A stretch of DNA of 64,000 bases from Rapidithrix thailandica. GTDB lineage: Bacteria; Bacteroidota; Bacteroidia; Cytophagales; Flammeovirgaceae. The position numbers were made by a program, and so were the translations under genes. The stretch spans positions 1 to 64,000 of the forward strand of contig NZ_JBDKWZ010000012.1 in assembly GCF_039710355.1 (NCBI RefSeq). Direction: 5' to 3'. Each line of letters begins with the position of its first letter. Positions within the stretch are counted from its first letter, which is position 1. Positions 25,901 to 33,499 of the stretch are shown here, in pieces. Under the pieces are notes generated by a model. That model was not told where the DNA came from, did not search any database, and saw nothing but the letters and a program-made list of their open reading frames with translations.

Positions 25901-27198
25901 TCGTATTCCCAGTAAAAGGCCTGTCCGTTCCGGTCGGTCTTTTTCACCAGCAAATGCTCTTGGTATTCCATGACGGTTTCCTGTCCCAAGGAGTCGAGAA
26001 TACCTGCCATATTCCCCTCCGCATCGTAGCGGTAGCCCACCAAGGTGGATTCATTCAGCCGGATTTCGGTAATCCGTCCTTTCGCATCGCTGTCCACTTC
26101 CAGTTCCCGGCCCGCACTGTCGGTGATGCCCGTCAAGCGGTCCCCGTTCAAATGCAAACGCAGCGCCTTGCCCGCCGGGGTTTCGATCCGGCTCAGCCGG
26201 TAGCGGTCGTAGCCGTTGTAGCAGTCAAAGAGATAGGTCAACGAGCTACTGTGGTCTACCAACTGGAAGCAGCCGTTGCCCAGGCGCTTCAGGGTGAGTT
26301 TTTCCTGGCGGGAATAAAATTCCTCCCCGTAGTCCAACAGTGGAAAGCCCACCAAACGGCCGTCTTCCATCCGCAAGCCTAAATTTCCCTCCTCCGGGTA
26401 AAGCTCTACGCAACGGTCCAGAGCATGATGCACCCCGTGCCCCAGCCAGCCTTCGTATTCGGTATCCGAATACCAGGCCCGGTCCCAGGACAAAGGCACC
26501 GGTCCGGGCAATGCAAAGTCCTTGCCTTCGTAAACCACCGCTCCGGTGATCAGGTTGATCGGTTCAAAACCCAACCAACAGAGGGCATCGGTGAGTTTCT
26601 TGGGCGCTTTTTTATTTTTCAACAGGCCGTTGAGCCGGGTCATTCCATTTTTGGCCCCTTTCATCAAAGCGCCCAGGCCGAAGCTGGTGATCAATCCGGT
26701 GATCAAGCCTTCGATGTCCGGCACATAGGGGCCGCCCACGATGACCGGAGGCCCGGTGGGAATGGGCAAAGAGAAGGACGTGGGAGCATACCGGGTGGGT
26801 ACCAGCTTCCGGAATTTGTCCTTGCCGGGGGTCACCGAAAAGGGAATGCCGATGTCGTTGCAACTCATCACCATATGGCCTTTGGGGCTGAGCCGGGAGC
26901 CTTCGGCAAAGACCGTCTGGCTGCCGAAAAAGTTGAGGCTTTCGTGGCCGATGGCCGGCTCCATGACAAAAGGCGGGTTGAACAAAGGGATATGCTGAAA
27001 AGTAACCAGTAGGCCCATGGTGTCCGTATTGCCCCGTTTGAGACCGTTGATCTGGACGTTGGAACCCAGAAAGGGGATGTAATCCATGGGGTCCATCAGG
27101 ATGCCGATAAAAGGTTGAAAAGGGTTGTTGGGCGGAGTAGCCGTAAAATGGATATCCAGCCCGATGATAGGGGTAAAGTGGTTGCTGGCTAGTAACAT
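22945..27198 (-). CDS. rhs: Full-length Rhs polymorphic toxin with PAAR-like N-terminus
   Basis: This 1417-residue protein has a PAAR-like region (about residues 1-150, rich in NHF, PPxxP and HIP motifs) that would seat it on a type VI spike. A weakly hydrophobic stretch (GLITGLITSFGLGAL) comes next. An Rhs opening domain follows (FEPINLITGAVVY), then many YD repeats to about residue 1200. The core ends with DPIGLAGNNPNIYAYV near residue 1275 and VDVFGL, the usual autocleavage and tip boundary. The last 115 residues are the toxin, with SEQKILRHI near residue 1336 and PCDFCDIRM near residue 1381, like a nucleic-acid deaminase. The core is clearly richer in GC than its flanks. No type VI genes lie in the window. 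Confidence 0.92.
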   Translation of the reverse strand: MLLASNHFTPIIGLDIHFTATPPNNPFQPFIGILMDPMDYIPFLGSNVQINGLKRGNTDTMGLLVTFQHIPLFNPPFVMEPAIGHESLNFFGSQTVFAEGSRLSPKGHMVMSCNDIGIPFSVTPGKDKFRKLVPTRYAPTSFSLPIPTGPPVIVGGPYVPDIEGLITGLITSFGLGALMKGAKNGMTRLNGLLKNKKAPKKLTDALCWLGFEPINLITGAVVYEGKDFALPGPVPLSWDRAWYSDTEYEGWLGHGVHHALDRCVELYPEEGNLGLRMEDGRLVGFPLLDYGEEFYSRQEKLTLKRLGNGCFQLVDHSSSLTYLFDCYNGYDRYRLSRIETPAGKALRLHLNGDRLTGITDSAGRELEVDSDAKGRITEIRLNESTLVGYRYDAEGNMAGILDSLGQETVMEYQEHLLVKKTDRNGQAFYWEYDNESRCVHTWGDGGYQEGWFEYHTEEGYNLITDANGATTTYYYTPEGLVTQVKDPLGNSRFLQYTEFMELYREIDEAGNLTGYTYDERGNRTGIVYPDGTEEGFVYDEEDRLILASDAEGQCRTYSYVDGKPHLLGSVVEPDNSYTMFEYDEEDLLVEVRQNGQKSLLAYDEQQNLVRFTDAMGHSTRWVYDAQGRVRAVQAEGQSQQQFNYDALGRVVGIRGADHNQTQLRYNAYDEVIEALDKHHHVRFEYTPMGSLKMREENGKKVFFDYDKMEQLLRVENERQERYRFTRNLKGDIIEEEGFDGLTRKYDRDSAGKVLKVQRPGKRFSEYEYDALGRISRVDHQDGSWETYGYNKNGQLVEARTEKNAILIERDALGRVIREVQTSGLPGEEGYEVLSTYNRDGQRTRITSSLGADIQNNYDALGRRTGTTARVQTEEEGETESKTWEAKLQHNALGQEIERELTGGITSTFTYDEAGRPTSQRVKRGFHDNRHYRYHWDANHRLKETLNALTQGKIQYAYDAFGNLASAKYQDGSYDYKLPDEVGNLYKDPKKQEVYGKGGKLLKDRDWYYQYDEEGNLIRKTKEEVPLESQDPASQKEASQPKFSLFLDEKEWGAPEEIRKKRYTREEKEGYLQNKARQGSGAPRWKHGDWYYTWQANGMLQSVKRPDGTEVSFEYDALGRRTAKLNHATEEITRFVWDGNVPLHEWRYALKDRPQTVADELGMLSLDKAEPVENLITWVFDEGSFVPSTKITQEDVYSIVTDYIGKPIAAYNGVGNLVWEVEYDIYGNIRSQTKGAAHFIPFRYQGQYEDTELDGLMYNRFRYYDGNSGMYISQDPIGLAGNNPNIYAYVSDSNVWVDVFGLNKTSWFLYGSNGELLEKGNMKPDPKAKTIAGRTGDSEQKILRHINSTQGSKLEGSKLVINSEPTFIRAKGKTIPIQGIAPCDFCDIRMDEFAIKNKMEIEYNYRGKTVKYPKIGCS

Positions 27199-27333
27199 AG
27201 TGGTTGAAATCAGGGATTATACAAAACAGCCCTCCGGGACAAAAAAAAGATGGCCCTGTAGCTTTCTTCGGTTTAATACATTTCGGATAAATAAGTCTTG
27301 GAAGGTATTCCAAAGACTTGCATTCGATCTCCC

Positions 27334-27363
27334 CAAATATAGTTACATCTTTGAATAATACAA
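27334..27363 (-). promoter_or_regulatory. Predicted promoter of the rhs gene
   Basis: On the minus strand TTG is followed after 19 bases by TATATTTG, matching the Bacteroidota consensus TTTG-N19-TAnnTTTG. Transcription would start near 27327, about 130 bases before the rhs start codon. It is the only good match upstream of the Rhs array. Confidence 0.5.
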
Positions 27364-27869
27364 CTGATTGAAGTGTTTTTTTAGTAAGAAACTTTGGGTA
27401 GGGAGATTGTTAAGGGGGAGGTGAGGGTTGGTTTCGCTTTGACCGGCATTCGACCCCTTACAAGCATCTTGATCCGGTGGGTTTCAAACAATTACCGGTC
27501 AGGGCGCTGTGGCAGCTCATGTCATGAATAGAATACGCTTCATCACCGATGATACACCCTTTCACCCCCTTGTCTTGTTTTTATCCGGCCAATATTTTTT
27601 CCAACGTTAACAACACTCAGCCTAAAAGGATGCAATTGGTCCCCCTCAACTCCTTAAAAACAGTCAGGATAGGTGGAAAACTGGCTTGAATTTAAAGGGG
27701 GGGTAAGGCTGATTACCCCTTAAAACCCCGTCTAATTCCGCCCCTTTTTTCCGATGGGTTCCGGTCTCTTAAATTAAGGGGTGTAAAACTCCGGGGGGTT
27801 ACATTTATTGATGAAGATTTAGGGACTCAACAAGCGGTAAAACCCTTCATTTTTTGGAAACCCGCCTGA
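27364..27869. other. Gene-free stretch between rhs and the primase gene
   Basis: No gene is recognised. G-runs and T-runs are frequent (for example AAGGGGGAGG at 27413-27422 and GGGGGGGTAAGG at 27700-27709). Short GTTTT and CCCTT words recur. It may hold the end of the mobile element that lies to its right, but I could not identify an attachment site. Confidence 0.35.
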
Positions 27870-28736
27870 TTATTTTGCCCGGTACAACAAAGTCCCAAGG
27901 CCATAATTGTACTGGTTGCGCAGGCAGGCATTGAATTGCCGGTCGGTGGCCGCCACCGTATAGTCGGGGTGGAACTGGCTGAGGGTGTGAAAATATTCCC
28001 GGCCGGCTTCTCCCAAGGTATTGGCCAAGGCACAACCTATTTGAAACCAGGCCTCATAACTGGCCGTAATATCCCGCCGGTGAAGGCATATTTTTTCAAC
28101 CAGTTGTCGGATACATTCCTCGTCAGAACTCCCTTGGTTCAGCCGGGTTTCCGGCGGCTTCCAAGCGGTCTTCACACGGGTTTTCAGGCGTTGATACACC
28201 CTGGCCCGGGGGTTAAAATACGCTTCGGGATCATAGGAATAGCCTCTGCCACTGGAGATGTTCTTGGGAATGCTGTCTAACCGGATCCCCAACCGGAAAA
28301 AGTCTTCTTCAAAGGCCTCAAAATGCGCCCGGTGCTTGTGGGGATAAGCGACAGGAACCAAACCCCAATACCCCCTTCCCGAAACAGAAAGACCGCAATA
28401 GGCTACATTTTGCAGGTTTTGAAGCAATGTTTTTAACTCGTCAAAATTGGCTATGTGCAGGTTGTCTTTTTTGTCTATATCAAACTGAATAAGCCCACTG
28501 TATGCAAGCAAATTTTCTTCCGACCGATACCGGAAGGTACCCGATGGGGTGATAAGGGGGAGTTGTGCTTTCAATAGCCTGCGTTCCTCGGGAGCTTCAA
28601 CCGCTCTAATTTCAAGTACCTTATTTGCGTATTTTTCGCAACGTAACCAGGTCAACAGGTTTACAGGCCGGGGGTTGTAACAGACGGAATAGTTTTGAAA
28701 ACAAGAAACGGTAATATCCAGACAGTTTTGGAGCAT
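27870..28736 (-). CDS. VirE-N/PriCT-domain primase-like protein of a mobile element
   Basis: The 288-residue protein has a VirE N-terminal (BT4734-like) domain at about residues 40-170, with LIQFDIDKKDN and CGLSVSGRGYWGLVPV. A PriCT-2-like C-terminal helical part follows (residues 205-285, with YEAWFQIGCALANTLGE and LSQFHPDY). Such proteins are found in integrative elements of Bacteroidota and are thought to take part in element replication. A decayed copy of its C-terminus lies at 4764-4994. The next gene upstream is the element helicase. Confidence 0.8.
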   Translation of the reverse strand: MLQNCLDITVSCFQNYSVCYNPRPVNLLTWLRCEKYANKVLEIRAVEAPEERRLLKAQLPLITPSGTFRYRSEENLLAYSGLIQFDIDKKDNLHIANFDELKTLLQNLQNVAYCGLSVSGRGYWGLVPVAYPHKHRAHFEAFEEDFFRLGIRLDSIPKNISSGRGYSYDPEAYFNPRARVYQRLKTRVKTAWKPPETRLNQGSSDEECIRQLVEKICLHRRDITASYEAWFQIGCALANTLGEAGREYFHTLSQFHPDYTVAATDRQFNACLRNQYNYGLGTLLYRAK

Positions 28737-28946
28737 ATTCCGGGAAGTTTAAAGGATCTGTCAAAAAAAACATACATACACCCCCTAACAATTAGGAAAC
28801 ACTGATTTATTAAATTATTAAACAGTAGACTGATGAACAAAAACCACCTCTTAAATGCTATTTAAGCCGTTTTAAGGCCGGTTTCAACCGGTTTCAATTT
28901 AGAAAATTAAGAATTTGCTACTGTAAGGGGGTATGTGTCTAAAAAA

Positions 28947-30509
28947 TTAAGCCTGAAGGTTCGGTATGAAATAGAAATCAGGACCTTTGAATACTGTTTT
29001 CCATCCTTTATAAGCAGCAAAATGCTTTACATTATTGGAAAAGGCGCGTTGACTGTAGTCTTTATTAGTAAAACCGCAAAGGTGTACGAAACACTTGTAC
29101 CACTCCTGGGTCTTGTATTTTATTTCTGCTTGAAAAGCCTGTTGCATAGCCCATTCGAAAAAAGAGGGATCCACTTTTTGTTTAAATGTATTGAGTGCAA
29201 TGTTTTTGTGCTCGTAGCTTTGCAAGCCATTTCGAAGGTAATATTGTATACAGTAGATGATAAAATTGTAAAATAACCCCCACTCGGTGTCATTCCATTC
29301 ATGGGAAAAGAAGGTACACCCATGTTCTTTGACCACCGGTTGTTCAATGCCGGATTTGATCATTTTCGAATAGTAATCGCTAAACTCCAGGGGAAACAGC
29401 CTTCGTTTGCGGGTGGTGCCTTCCAGGCTCGGAATATGATTGGAAGTGATCACCATTTTAGGGCAATACTCCGGAGGAATCCACTTTTCAGGTTCGTACT
29501 TTTGTTCTACGGCCCAGCCATTGTTTGAAAGGGAGTGCAAACGGTCAAAATCAAAGTGCTTTTTCACATCATCCAAGGCAAAAATTTGCGTCAGGTAATG
29601 GATGCCCTGAAACGCAAAACGATCGTTTTCATTGAACTTTTTACCGTCTTTACAGAGGGTGTTGCGGACATGTTGAAGGGCCTGCAGGAAAAGGCCTTGC
29701 CCCGTGCCTCCCTGGGGGGTGTTTTGATCGGTAACGGCTTCGTCAATACAAACAATGGCCTGACTGGTTGCCGGAGTATGGTAGTTATGCAAGAGGTAAC
29801 CAATGGCACTGACAAAGGCCCAAAAACGCTCGTTTTCCCAGTTGGAAATATTCTTGATAAAACGGTAAAAATGACCTTGGGTAAAGTCCTGTACCGGGCG
29901 GTATTCTTTAGCCAATACATGGAGCTTCCAAAGGTAGTGGTCTTTTAATTCCCAATATCCCGAAAAGGTGACTTGCCCGGCCGTAACGGTGACAAATCCA
30001 TTTTTAAAAGGGAGAAAAGCGCGGTCCTTTGTATCCCGCAACAGAGGGAGGCTGAAGCTTTCCAGGTTTTCCAAAAAGGTAGCGTTGAAGATCAAATTGC
30101 TTTGTTTGAAAAAGGTCTCTCTCAGCAGTTCCCGGGTGGCTGTAATCTCCTGTCCCTCGAACGGAAAACACAAACCCTTGGCATAGTAAGCAAAGACAAT
30201 TTCCCGCACCCTGTCCAGCATCCTGTTGATTTCCACTTCCTCAATTAAGTTATTTTCCCGGTGGACGTAATGATACCCCTTTGGGTCTTTGTACAATTTA
30301 GCGTAACCTAATTTGAGCAAAAGTTGTATAAAGGCCGTTCGGTAAAGCCCTTTGAGCTCCCATTTGCGTTTTCCTTTTTTCTCAAAGTAAAACAAACCAC
30401 AGGCGATTTTAGCCTCCGACAAAAGGACGGGTTGGTGGCTAGGCAAGGCATTCAAATCAAGCCCGGGAGGAACGGCTACCATATGTTGTTCGTTATTTTT
30501 AGGATTCAT
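28947..30509 (-). CDS. Element primase-helicase (SF3-like) with atypical Walker A
   Basis: This 520-residue protein resembles element-encoded superfamily 3 helicases. It has a P-loop region PQGGTGQGLFLQAL near residue 265. VCIDEAVT precedes it, and PKMVITSNHIPSLEGTTRKR (motif C and arginine finger) lies near residue 360. The P-loop Lys is replaced by Gln (codon CAA), which in most NTPases would block ATP hydrolysis. Everything else looks intact. It may be a genuine variant, or the first lesion of a dying gene. It lies between the VirE-N gene and the helix-turn-helix gene. Confidence 0.75.
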   Translation of the reverse strand: MNPKNNEQHMVAVPPGLDLNALPSHQPVLLSEAKIACGLFYFEKKGKRKWELKGLYRTAFIQLLLKLGYAKLYKDPKGYHYVHRENNLIEEVEINRMLDRVREIVFAYYAKGLCFPFEGQEITATRELLRETFFKQSNLIFNATFLENLESFSLPLLRDTKDRAFLPFKNGFVTVTAGQVTFSGYWELKDHYLWKLHVLAKEYRPVQDFTQGHFYRFIKNISNWENERFWAFVSAIGYLLHNYHTPATSQAIVCIDEAVTDQNTPQGGTGQGLFLQALQHVRNTLCKDGKKFNENDRFAFQGIHYLTQIFALDDVKKHFDFDRLHSLSNNGWAVEQKYEPEKWIPPEYCPKMVITSNHIPSLEGTTRKRRLFPLEFSDYYSKMIKSGIEQPVVKEHGCTFFSHEWNDTEWGLFYNFIIYCIQYYLRNGLQSYEHKNIALNTFKQKVDPSFFEWAMQQAFQAEIKYKTQEWYKCFVHLCGFTNKDYSQRAFSNNVKHFAAYKGWKTVFKGPDFYFIPNLQA

Positions 30510-30571
30510 GATGATAGGTTTTTGAAGGCACAGACAGGTGAGGCTGTTTGTGCCCTTTTAAAAGAAGCGGT

Positions 30572-30916
30572 TTAGGAAGGTTTGCGATGTTGAAGTTCCG
30601 AGCGGATTTCAAACCGCGAAGGATGCTTTCCGGCTTCCAGCCATTCGGTCAGTTCCGAGCGTTTGCAGAAAATCTTCTTACCCCGTTTGTAGAAAGGAAT
30701 TTCCCGCTTGGAGGTACGATGGTAAAAAGAGGAGAGTGATTCCCCGATAAAATCGGCCGAAGCCGGGGCGTCCAGAAATTCATCTCTTGGGCTTTCCACT
30801 TGAAAACCCTGTTGTTTCAAAGCGGTAATGATGTCGGGCAGCAGCTCAATAAATGCCGCTTTGAAAAGCCCCTTGAAAAAAGAATGTAAAGCTGAATAAG
30901 GATTGTTATTTTTCAT
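30572..30916 (-). CDS. Excisionase-like helix-turn-helix protein
   Basis: The 114-residue protein has a C-terminal winged helix-turn-helix of the HTH_17/excisionase type. ADFIGESLSSFYHRTSKREI, then the wing YKRGKKIFCKRSELTEWLEA, lies at about residues 50-95. Small proteins of this kind sit next to primase genes in Bacteroidota integrative elements, where they control excision or transcription. The first 45 residues are hydrophobic and helical and may form dimers. Confidence 0.8.
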   Translation of the reverse strand: MKNNNPYSALHSFFKGLFKAAFIELLPDIITALKQQGFQVESPRDEFLDAPASADFIGESLSSFYHRTSKREIPFYKRGKKIFCKRSELTEWLEAGKHPSRFEIRSELQHRKPS

Positions 30917-30999
30917 CTTGCCAGTAAGTTTTGTAGTGAAACTTAAAGCAAGTATAAGCAGGGATGAGAGGGTGAGGAAGGGGGTGGGGATATCCCCAC

Positions 31000-31896
31000 C
31001 TACCCGTTTTGCTTGTTATTATTCAAATAATTTAACTCTTTCTCTATATAGTCTAACATTTTTTTGCAATTGCCATATGGCTCAAAGGGTTGAAGAAGTT
31101 CCTGAATCCATTGCAAGTGCTTCAGAGCTTCCTCTTTTGTTCCCCACTTTTGCTCACCTTTCAACTTCGAATATATTGAAGAGTCCCGAATAAGCTCACA
31201 ACTCGGCTCGGCACCAAAAAGCTTGTAGGCCAGTTTCGCGATATACGTATAATGAGGCCTGTCTAAGGTTTCCTCCTCTTCCAGTTTATCCTCTTTTTGA
31301 GCGATATCAACCCCTAAACCATACAATAAAATTGAAAAAAGCCTTAATTGGAAGTTCCAGGAGTGCCCGTTTTTCGTTTCATACACCAGATCTCCTGCTG
31401 TTTTAATTACAGATCTGATTCTTTGATCATAGCTCATTTGAAAATCATAAATAGCATCTATTTCAGCGATTAGTTTTACTATTTTTTCCTCTGTTAAATT
31501 TTTAAGGACTTCTAAATTAGTTTGATCTGTGGCTGTGAGGGTTTCCGCATTTTGGTATTTTCCTAGCAATTCTTTTGCTTTGGGAACGACAAATTTAATA
31601 AGAGTATTTTTGACAATGTTTCTTTTGTATCTCTTGCGGTTGCTATCAAAGGCAACGTGTAAACAGTCACCTATTGTAGTCAAACGTTTAGATTCGCTCT
31701 TTTTTTTGTTATCCCTTACCTGAATAAGTCTTTTTTGTACTTCCCTTTGAAATTCCTCCCTTAGATCTTCCAAAGTACGATCGTTTAGAGGAGCTTCCCG
31801 TTCGACTTCTGCAGCTTGTTTTTCCAGTTCGTCTATTACCTGGTTATACACTTGATGGAAGAGTTGGTCCAAAGGACTGTCAGTTTGTTTGTTCAT
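31000..31896 (-). CDS. Uncharacterised mobile-element protein
   Basis: This is a soluble protein of 298 residues if the ATG at 31894-31896 (MNKQTDSPLDQLFHQVYNQV) is used. An earlier in-frame ATG at 31959 would add 21 residues close to the tRNA and is less likely. The first 90 residues are charged and helical, probably coiled coil. The rest is helical and contains SWNFQLRLFSILLYGLGVDI and HYTYIAKLAYKLFG. I do not recognise the family. It is the first gene of the element downstream of tRNA-Val. Confidence 0.7.
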   Translation of the reverse strand: MNKQTDSPLDQLFHQVYNQVIDELEKQAAEVEREAPLNDRTLEDLREEFQREVQKRLIQVRDNKKKSESKRLTTIGDCLHVAFDSNRKRYKRNIVKNTLIKFVVPKAKELLGKYQNAETLTATDQTNLEVLKNLTEEKIVKLIAEIDAIYDFQMSYDQRIRSVIKTAGDLVYETKNGHSWNFQLRLFSILLYGLGVDIAQKEDKLEEEETLDRPHYTYIAKLAYKLFGAEPSCELIRDSSIYSKLKGEQKWGTKEEALKHLQWIQELLQPFEPYGNCKKMLDYIEKELNYLNNNKQNG

Positions 31897-32002
31897 GATA
31901 TGGTGATTTAAGGTGAGATAATGGGTGAGATTGTTTAAACTATGTTTAAACCAAAACAAAAAAGCAGTTACCTATAAATAGATAACTGCTTGATAATCAG
32001 TG

Positions 32003-32077
32003 TGGGACCTACTGGATTCGAACCAGTGACCCCCTGCTTGTAAGGCAGGTGCTCTGAACCAACTGAGCTAAGATCCC
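32003..32077 (-). tRNA. tRNA-Val (anticodon UAC)
   Basis: On the minus strand GGGATCT pairs with AGGTCCC to form the acceptor stem with discriminator A. The D arm contains AGCTCAGTTGGTTCAGAGC. The anticodon stem CCTGC/GCAGG encloses CTTACAA, giving anticodon TAC. The T arm contains the GGTTCGAATCC consensus. CCA is not encoded. The 3' end faces the mobile-element genes at 27.8-31.9 kb, a classic integration target. Confidence 0.95.
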
Positions 32078-32113
32078 TTGTTTTGTGTTGCCGTTCCGTC
32101 TGAATTGCGAGTG

Positions 32114-32144
32114 CAAAGATAGCAGTGAAATTGAACTGTGCAAA
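32114..32144 (-). promoter_or_regulatory. Promoter of tRNA-Val
   Basis: On the minus strand TTTG is followed after exactly 19 bases by TATCTTTG, a full match to the Bacteroidota promoter consensus. The predicted start near 32107 is 30 bases before the tRNA. Confidence 0.75.
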
Positions 32145-32477
32145 TCTTTTTTTTAAGTTTCTGACTATACAACAGTCAACATTTTGAGAATCAATAAAAT
32201 ATTTTTAATATTTTATTATCAGAAAACATTCACTTTTCTTTTTTTCAAAAGATGTGGATGTGAAATATTCCAAACAATGAATTTTCCGGTAATCAATCTT
32301 TTTGGTAAGTATATTCGCCTCTACATCCAAGTTGGAATTTGTATGGGAAGTCAAGACTTGGATTTTTAAAATGGAGAGTGTAAATACGATTTGGAAATTA
32401 GAATACTAAAAAAAACTAAGACTACACTTCACCCTTTGTTTCTTCTCTCCTTTCTACAATCGTGAAAAAGTTAAATT
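32145..32477. other. Gene-free stretch between tRNA-Val and the CPBP gene
   Basis: The stretch is AT-rich with no coding signal; the short frame at 32184-32369 has no family resemblance. The promoter of the protease gene should be here, but no clear TAnnTTTG was found. Confidence 0.35.
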
Positions 32478-33404
32478 ATGTTTATTGAACAAACCATTCA
32501 AGGCAAAAATAGCCTTTGGAGGTATTTACTCGGATTAATCCTTGTCATTGCTTTTGTTGTGCTTGCAAACTTTCCAATCGTACTGATACAAGCTTTGTTC
32601 AAAGAAGATTTATTACTCCCTTCCGGAACTACAAATACCGGGTATATGACACCCAATAGTGAATTATTAATCCAGTTATTCCCCTTTATTACCGGATTCT
32701 GCGGAATCTTGTTAGTCGTTAAGTGGATTCACCACCGTCCTATACTAAGCTTGGTCACGCCTACCTTACGGTTCGATGGGTCGCGATTTTTCTTTTCTTT
32801 CGGCCTATGGTTTGGATTAACCTTCGTAGCCGAGCTGTTCTTTTACCTTTATCAACCCGAGCAATACACCTTTCAATTGCAGTGGGAAAATTTTGCCATA
32901 TTGCTATGTATTGCTTTGTTTATACTACCGATCCAAACCAGCTTTGAAGAGCTTCTGATACGAGGCTATCTGATGCAGGGCATTGGTTTGGCGACCCGGT
33001 TTCGCTGGATTCCTTTGCTAGCCACTTCCCTCTTGTTCGGTTTTTTACATGGGGCCAATCCGGAAATAGAAAAATACGGATGGGGAATTATGATGGTCTT
33101 TTATATCAGTGTGGGATTATTTGCCGGTATCCTTACCCTCATGGATGACCGCTTAGAATTGGCCTTAGGCATGCATGCAGCAAACAACATCTACGGAGCT
33201 GTATTGGTGAGTTATGAGGGCAGTGCATTATCCACCCCTTCTTTGTTTACCGTCAACACGTTAGCCCCGCTGACCATGTATCTGATGTTTTTAATATCCG
33301 CAATACTATATGTTATCATCATCAACAAAAAGTACCAATGGAAATCCTGGAAATCCCTCCTTCAAAAAATTGATCCTCAAGAGATACGACAAGCGTTGGA
33401 CTAA
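32478..33404 (+). CDS. CPBP-family (CAAX-like) intramembrane protease
   Basis: The 308-residue membrane protein has about eight hydrophobic segments. The CPBP catalytic motifs are present: FEELLIRGYL near residue 157 (EExxxR), FGFLHGANP near residue 190 and HAANN near residue 234. These Glu and His residues form the active site of the family, which includes CAAX prenyl proteases and bacteriocin-immunity proteins. The substrate is unknown. It stands alone, convergent with the SusD operon. Confidence 0.85.
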   Translation: MFIEQTIQGKNSLWRYLLGLILVIAFVVLANFPIVLIQALFKEDLLLPSGTTNTGYMTPNSELLIQLFPFITGFCGILLVVKWIHHRPILSLVTPTLRFDGSRFFFSFGLWFGLTFVAELFFYLYQPEQYTFQLQWENFAILLCIALFILPIQTSFEELLIRGYLMQGIGLATRFRWIPLLATSLLFGFLHGANPEIEKYGWGIMMVFYISVGLFAGILTLMDDRLELALGMHAANNIYGAVLVSYEGSALSTPSLFTVNTLAPLTMYLMFLISAILYVIIINKKYQWKSWKSLLQKIDPQEIRQALD

Positions 33405-33410
33405 AACAAA

Positions 33411-33448
33411 CGAAGGCCATTCTCCCGAGTGATGAGAGATGGCCTTCG
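33411..33448 (-). terminator. Terminator between the CPBP gene and susD
   Basis: CGAAGGCCAT pairs with ATGGCCTTCG, extended by a CTC/GAG inner stem. TTTGTTTTAG follows on the minus strand. It would end the susC-susD transcript and may also serve the convergent protease gene. Confidence 0.7.
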
Positions 33449-33499
33449 ATCTATTAATATACACAATTACAAACAACTACTACCAAGTACTGTTAAGAC

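Noticed and set aside
24862..26382. Long open frame of 506 residues antisense to the rhs core
   Set aside because: It lies wholly inside the YD-repeat region of the Rhs gene, has low-complexity composition, and results from the GC-rich repeats of the opposite strand.
26612..27313. Minus-strand frame overlapping the start of the rhs gene in another phase
   Set aside because: Its translation is rich in Pro, His and Arg with no domain, and the Rhs frame covers nearly all of it with clear PAAR-like motifs.
32003..32035. Second copy of the tRNA-Val 3' end as an attachment site
   Set aside because: I searched by eye for CTACTGGATTCGAACCAGT in 1-32 kb and found only the tRNA itself. The repeat may lie outside the window or be too diverged.
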